9,682 nt of DNA from Betaproteobacteria bacterium RIFCSPLOWO2_02_FULL_62_17. GTDB taxonomy: Bacteria; Pseudomonadota; Gammaproteobacteria; Burkholderiales; SG8-39. The notes under the pieces are model-generated. The model ran no database searches and had not been told where the DNA came from. It saw nothing but the letters and a program-made list of their open reading frames with translations. A program made the translations under genes and the position numbers. Positions 5,597 to 9,682 of the stretch are shown in pieces; within the stretch, counting starts at the first letter, position 1, and each line of letters begins with the position of its first letter. The stretch is from contig MEQV01000306.1 of NCBI GenBank assembly GCA_001770355.1, forward strand, positions 1,323-11,004. Direction: 5' to 3'.

Positions 5597-6598
5597 CTAC
5601 TGCGTCGGGCCCTGCGCCACCTGCACCCAGGCGTTGCCTGAGGCCGCCGATTTCATGATCGCCTCCAGCACCGCGATGTTGCGCAATGCCTCGACCGGCT
5701 TCACCGGATAAGGCGTGCCGCCTGCCGCCGCGTCGGCGAGCGCCGCCACTTCCTGCTGCAGGCTGTCATCATGCGTGTAGCGCAGAAATTCACGCGGCTT
5801 GGTGGCGTCGGCAGGCTCTATGGTCAGTTCCGAGAAGGCATTCCTCGACTCGATATTGGCCCTGGTGCCATATATCTTCAGCATCGAACTCATCGAGACG
5901 GCAAGGTGGGCGCCGTATTGCCCGGTGACGCCGCTGTTCAATTCGAACAGGGCCGCGCAGGTGTCATCCAGCGGGTAGGAGAGCGCCTGGTGCTTGGTGA
6001 TGGCGGCAAGGCGCGCCACCGGCCCGAGCAGCCAGGTGAGCGTGTCCACCACGTGCAGGCCCATGGGCGTGGTGGAGCCCGCCGGAATTTCGCTCTGCTG
6101 CACGCGCCAGTGTTCCTTCGGATAGCGGCCTTCGATGTTGCCCGAGTAGTGGGCATCGACATGGATGATGGTGCCGAGTTCTCCCGCATCGATCATCGCC
6201 TTCATCCTGCGCGGGCCCGGCAGGAAGCGCCGGTTGTGTCCAATCGCGAGCACGACTTTCGCTTTTTCGCAGGCGCGCATTGCTTTCGAGGCTGTTTCAA
6301 CCGAAAGGGTGAAGGGTTTCTCGCAGAACACGTGTTTGCCTGCCTCGGCCGCCTGGATGATCTGCTTCCAGTGCAGCGAATGCGGCGTGGCCAGCATCAC
6401 CGCGCCTACGCTCTTGTCGGCGAGCACATCCTCATAGGTTTTCCAGGTCCTGCCGCCGTAGGCCGCGACGAACCTGGCGCACTCAGCCTCCGACAAGGAA
6501 CAACACCCGCCCAGTTCCACTTTGTCGGGACGGGCCTTGGCGGCCTTGCCCAGTTCCATGCCCCACCAGCCGGTACCAATGATGACGACTTTCAGCAT
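5597..6598 (-). CDS. Gfo/Idh/MocA-family oxidoreductase
   Basis: A 333-residue NAD(P)-dependent dehydrogenase, the usual length for this family, which oxidises sugars, inositols and related polyols or sugar acids in the cytoplasm. The N-terminal Rossmann motif is GTGWWG (G8, G10, G13). The conserved CEKP (E93-K94-P95) supplies the lysine that works in catalysis. The C-terminal domain has the GLHVVD segment (H182). The residue four before that histidine, Asp in many members (D-x-G-x-H), is Pro178, so the catalytic set may differ. The ATG at 6598 has AGGAG 6 nt upstream; an in-frame ATG at 6649 would overlap the permease gene and add residues before the Rossmann strand, so it is rejected. It starts 40 nt after the TRAP permease stop, in the same operon, and so probably acts on the imported compound. 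Confidence 0.92.
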   Translation of the reverse strand: MLKVVIIGTGWWGMELGKAAKARPDKVELGGCCSLSEAECARFVAAYGGRTWKTYEDVLADKSVGAVMLATPHSLHWKQIIQAAEAGKHVFCEKPFTLSVETASKAMRACEKAKVVLAIGHNRRFLPGPRRMKAMIDAGELGTIIHVDAHYSGNIEGRYPKEHWRVQQSEIPAGSTTPMGLHVVDTLTWLLGPVARLAAITKHQALSYPLDDTCAALFELNSGVTGQYGAHLAVSMSSMLKIYGTRANIESRNAFSELTIEPADATKPREFLRYTHDDSLQQEVAALADAAAGGTPYPVKPVEALRNIAVLEAIMKSAASGNAWVQVAQGPTQ

Positions 6599-6638
6599 TT
6601 CCCTCTCCTGTTTCAGAACCGTAATCAGATCGAATATC

Positions 6639-8639
6639 CTATTTGCCAACCATGGTGGAAGGCAACCAAAGCGCCAACGCCGGGAAGATCACCAGCAGCG
6701 CGAGCTTGACCATGTCGGCGATCACGAAGGGGACCACGCCCCGATAAACCGCGGAGAGCGGCGCATCCGAACCGACAATGCTCTTCAGCACGAAAAGATG
6801 TATGCCGAAAGGCGGCGTGATCAGCCCGGTCTCCAGCACCACCAGGTTGACGATCCCCCACCAGATGAGGTCGTAGTGCATCCCGGCCACCAGCGGCGCG
6901 ACGATCGGCACGGTGACGAACATGATGGTGTTCGAGTCCATGATGCAGCCCAGCATCAGGTACATGACCAGCAGCATCGCAATCACCGCAATCGGCGCCC
7001 AGTTGAGGTCCTGGAAGAATGCGGTCATGCGCAGCGGCAGGCCGGTGACGCCCATGGAGAACGAGAAGGTCAGCACGCCGAAAATGATGAGATACAGGAG
7101 CGCCGTGGTCGCGGTGGTCTCGCCCATCACGCGCTGCACGCTTTCCCGGCTCATGCGGCCGCGCAGCACCGCGGCGATGAACGCGCCGACCGCGCCAACC
7201 GCCGCGGCCTCGGTCTCGGTGAAGATGCCGCCGTAGATACCGCCCAGCACAATGCCGAAAAGCAGCAGCGCCGCCCAGGCCTTTTTCATCGCACGGCCGA
7301 TGTCGGCCCAGCTCGGCCGCTCGCTGGTCGCAGGCGCAGACGAGGGCACAAGCCGGACTTGTGCGGCGATGGCGAGCATGTATAGCCCGATGGCGAGCGC
7401 CGCCGGGATCATTGCCGCGACGAACAGTTGTCCGATCGAGGATTCGGTCAGAAACGCATAGAAGATCAGCGGGATCGACGGCGGCACCAGCGCCCCCAGC
7501 GTTCCGCCCGCCGCGACGCAGCCCGAGGCGAGTCCGGGCGAGTAGCCACGCGCGCGCATCTCGGGCAAAGCGACGCGCCCGATAGTGGCCACCGTGGCAA
7601 GCGAAGATCCGGTCAAGGCGCCGAAGCCGCTGCAGCCGCCGATGGTCGCCAGCGCCAGCCCGCCGCGCAGGTGCGAAAACAGCGAATGCGCGAGATCGTA
7701 AATATCCTCGGACATGCCCGCGACTACCGCGAAGCTGCCCATCATCAGGAACATCGGCACCACCGCGACCTGCGAATTGGTAAGGAACTGCGCCGATTCG
7801 TTGCCCAGCACGTTCAATGCCGGATCGAGGCCGATCATGAGCGAGGTGCACAGGATGCCGAGCAGCCCCAACGCAACCGCCAGGGGAACATAAAGCACCA
7901 GCAGCACCCATACCATGAACACCACGCCCAGGGCCAGCGTGCCCGGATAGTCGCGCGCCAGTTGCGAGAGCGTGTCCATGTTGGCATACAGACCCCACAG
8001 CGCAAGGCCCGCGCCGGCGAGCGCCATGACGACGACCGCACTCAGGGCGGCGGCATTCACTTGAACGACCGGCTTGGACTCCACCGGTTTTTCGCCGCTT
8101 TCGATGCTCCACCCGCTCGGATCGGGGATTCCAGCGAGCGCGTACTTCACGCTGATGGCGAAATTGATCAGTTGCACCAGTGCGCTGATGGCGAGAAAGG
8201 TCGCTACCGCCCACATGAAAGGCGCTATCGGCAGGCGCACGTACACCGTCTCGGCAGCGCGGGCGCCGAGCTTCAGCGCATACTCGCCGAAGCGCCAGGC
8301 AACCAACACATAGAACGCGAGGAGCGCGAGCCCGCCCAGGGCCTTGAGCCAGGCGAGCACGCGCGGGCTCACGCGGTTGCCGATCAGGTCGATGCTCAGG
8401 TTGACGCGCAGCGCGGCGCCCGCCGGGAAACACCCGGCAACCGCGACCGCCAGCGCCATGCCTTCTATCTCGCTCAAACCATCGATAGGCGAATTCAGCA
8501 GCCAGCGCATCAGCACGTCGGCGATGGTGGTGAAGGCGACGAACAGCATCGCCAGCACGCCGATGAAAGCAACGCGCTGCGTCACGATCACGCAGCGCCG
8601 GTCGAGCGATTCGAGGAACCCTGCCCCGGCCTTGCTCAT
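6639..8639 (-). CDS. TRAP transporter permease, fused DctQ-DctM subunits
   Basis: A 666-residue inner-membrane protein joining the small (DctQ) and large (DctM) subunits of a tripartite ATP-independent periplasmic transporter. Residues 1 to about 168 are DctQ: four hydrophobic segments at about 22-45, 60-78, 98-118 and 137-163. A hydrophilic linker follows (about 170-193, PSGWSIESGEKPVESK). From about 195 to the end is DctM with many hydrophobic helices, including the conserved GALTGSSLATVATIG (339-353) and TLGALVPPSIPLIFYAF (380-396). It imports the substrate delivered by the binding protein, driven by an ion gradient. The ATG at 8639 has GGAG 7 nt upstream; a longer in-frame form from 8726 would translate through the intergenic hairpin and is rejected. 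DctQ-M fusions are common in TRAP families. Confidence 0.95.
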   Translation of the reverse strand: MSKAGAGFLESLDRRCVIVTQRVAFIGVLAMLFVAFTTIADVLMRWLLNSPIDGLSEIEGMALAVAVAGCFPAGAALRVNLSIDLIGNRVSPRVLAWLKALGGLALLAFYVLVAWRFGEYALKLGARAAETVYVRLPIAPFMWAVATFLAISALVQLINFAISVKYALAGIPDPSGWSIESGEKPVESKPVVQVNAAALSAVVVMALAGAGLALWGLYANMDTLSQLARDYPGTLALGVVFMVWVLLVLYVPLAVALGLLGILCTSLMIGLDPALNVLGNESAQFLTNSQVAVVPMFLMMGSFAVVAGMSEDIYDLAHSLFSHLRGGLALATIGGCSGFGALTGSSLATVATIGRVALPEMRARGYSPGLASGCVAAGGTLGALVPPSIPLIFYAFLTESSIGQLFVAAMIPAALAIGLYMLAIAAQVRLVPSSAPATSERPSWADIGRAMKKAWAALLLFGIVLGGIYGGIFTETEAAAVGAVGAFIAAVLRGRMSRESVQRVMGETTATTALLYLIIFGVLTFSFSMGVTGLPLRMTAFFQDLNWAPIAVIAMLLVMYLMLGCIMDSNTIMFVTVPIVAPLVAGMHYDLIWWGIVNLVVLETGLITPPFGIHLFVLKSIVGSDAPLSAVYRGVVPFVIADMVKLALLVIFPALALWLPSTMVGK

Positions 8640-8701
8640 CGCGGCGCTCCGCCTGATATTAATATTGGTATGGAAACGCGCTGCGAAGGCATGCCAGGAA
8701 A

Positions 8702-8723
8702 GGACTTCCGCCTTCGGAAGTCC
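8702..8723 (-). promoter_or_regulatory. Intergenic hairpin between the TRAP binding-protein and permease genes
   Basis: GGACTTCCG and CGGAAGTCC form a perfect 9-bp stem around a 4-nt loop, 15 nt after the binding-protein stop and about 60 nt before the permease start. On the minus strand it is followed by TTTCCT, a poor U-run. It could act as a partial terminator or as a 3' RNA-stabilising stem. Either would favour the binding protein over the permease. Confidence 0.6.
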
Positions 8724-8738
8724 CAAAAATCCGGCAGA

Positions 8739-9682
8739 TTACTTGTTCGCAGCCTGGCTTTTATCCCATGCCGCCACTTCCGCGCGGAACGCCTGCAATA
8801 CCTTCTGGCCGTCGGGAGTTTCCTTGGCCCACGCGGTGGTGACAGGCGCCACGGCCTTGCGCCAGCGCGCTTCCTCCTGCCGCGGCAGCGTTACGGTGCT
8901 GTCCTTGACCAGCGCGCGCTTCTCCGCCCATTGCTCATCGGTGATGCGGCCGAGCTTTTCTGAGAAGGAAGCGTAGGAATAGCGGTCGATCGCATCCTTG
9001 GCTTTCTGCGGCAGGGAATCGTATTTCTTCTTGCTCATGAATACCACGGCGGCATCCGAGCCCAGCGCCGCATCGAGGTGGTTCTTGGCCACCTCCAGAA
9101 TCTTGAAGGTCGCCATGCCGGTGAAGGGCATCAGCGAGCCGTCGGCGATGCCGCGGCTGATTGCCTGGTAGGTTTCGTCGGGACGGAAGGTCACCTGCGC
9201 CCCGCCCAGCGCCACGATCACCTTGCCCGATACGCTGCTCGAGGCGGCGATCTTCTTGCCTTTCACGTCTTCAAGGGTCTTCACCGCCGTTTTCATATGC
9301 AGCGCGGCATTCGGAAAGGTAAACAGGCCCAGCGGCCGCACCGCGTCGAAGGCGTCGGCGAACAGGCCTTTTTCGTACATGCGCCACAGCGCCATCGAGG
9401 CCGCCACGCCGGTCTTCGCCTCGAAAGGCAGGCCGACCACATCCAGCTTCTTCATTTTGCCGGCGGCGTTGGCAGCGAGAATGAAGCCGATATCGGCCAC
9501 GCCGTCCAGGACGCGATCATAAGTCACGCCGAAGTTGCCCAGCGTGCCGCCGTAGAAGGTATCGATCTTGAGCGCCCCGCCCGAGGCCTGGGTGACGGCC
9601 GCGGCAAACGGCGTGAACGCCTCGGGATGCAGATACGACTGGGGCGGCGCGGGCGAGGAGAACTTCAGCACAATGGGCTGCT
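8739..9682 (-). CDS. TRAP transporter substrate-binding protein (DctP family), C-terminal part
   Basis: About 314 residues of a periplasmic DctP-family receptor; the frame is open to the window edge, so the signal peptide and first residues are outside. The GTG at 9671 is internal, not a start, because the codons before it (Gln-Pro-Ile) continue in frame and the visible sequence begins at the first strand (VLKFSSPAPP). Family features are HPEAFTPFAAAV, the GGTLGNFGVTYDRVLDGVADIGF segment, a helix with KTLEDVKGKKI, and the late PDETYQAISRGIADG block that closes over the ligand. It captures the substrate and hands it to the fused permease encoded downstream. The type of ligand cannot be read from the sequence with confidence; DctP members mostly bind carboxylates. 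Confidence 0.94.
   Translation of the reverse strand, partial: QPIVLKFSSPAPPQSYLHPEAFTPFAAAVTQASGGALKIDTFYGGTLGNFGVTYDRVLDGVADIGFILAANAAGKMKKLDVVGLPFEAKTGVAASMALWRMYEKGLFADAFDAVRPLGLFTFPNAALHMKTAVKTLEDVKGKKIAASSSVSGKVIVALGGAQVTFRPDETYQAISRGIADGSLMPFTGMATFKILEVAKNHLDAALGSDAAVVFMSKKKYDSLPQKAKDAIDRYSYASFSEKLGRITDEQWAEKRALVKDSTVTLPRQEEARWRKAVAPVTTAWAKETPDGQKVLQAFRAEVAAWDKSQAANK

Noticed and set aside
5771..6709. 312-codon plus-strand open frame opposite the Gfo/Idh/MocA gene
   Set aside because: No family resemblance and full overlap with a well-supported gene.
6522..8963. Long plus-strand open frames (287 and 511 codons) opposite the TRAP permease, and a 602-codon minus frame at 6625-8433
   Set aside because: Their compositions are rich in Arg, His, Gln and Asp without domain patterns. 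They lie over the DctQM and DctP genes, which have clear family motifs. They are high-GC shadow frames.
1..9682. CRISPR arrays, tRNA or rRNA genes
   Set aside because: No regularly spaced direct repeats, and no cloverleaf or rRNA-like sequence was recognised. The AddB/Cas4-like cysteines belong to a transposase fusion, not to a CRISPR locus.

Overview
The window reads as a bacterial chromosome segment with high-GC coding style, frequent GTG starts and dense minus-strand operons. TRAP transport genes, a PDH-type E1 alpha subunit and HigBA-type toxin-antitoxin genes together suggest a Proteobacterium, possibly a beta-proteobacterium of the Burkholderiales. That placement is inference from gene content, not from a marker gene.

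Left edge (1-717): the N-terminal third of a thiamine-diphosphate-dependent E1 alpha subunit (pyruvate/acetoin dehydrogenase type) runs off the left end on the minus strand. Divergent from it is a short DUF4242-like gene whose 5' end looks damaged.

Middle (718-5506) is an accessory island. From left to right it holds a gene-poor stretch, one arm of a 105-bp nearly perfect inverted repeat (930-1034), an orphan HigA-like antitoxin, and a 912-residue protein. That protein joins a TM0106/COG2251 RecB-like nuclease region, a DEDDy exonuclease-like domain and an IS66-type DDE transposase in one chain. Then come the second arm of the repeat (4473-4577), a gene fragment resembling the OsmC family, and a complete toxin-antitoxin pair with overlapping genes. 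The repeat arms enclose the transposase and the orphan antitoxin. The true ends of the insertion sequence are not resolved by eye.

Right side (5597-9682): one minus-strand catabolic operon. Reading in the direction of transcription it has a TRAP substrate-binding protein (cut by the window edge), a 99-nt gap with a strong hairpin, a fused DctQM TRAP permease, and a Gfo/Idh/MocA-type NAD(P)-dependent dehydrogenase. This looks like import of an organic acid or sugar-like compound followed by its oxidation; the substrate cannot be told from the sequence.

The most notable object is the nuclease-exonuclease-transposase fusion with its flanking inverted repeat and disrupted toxin-antitoxin neighbour.
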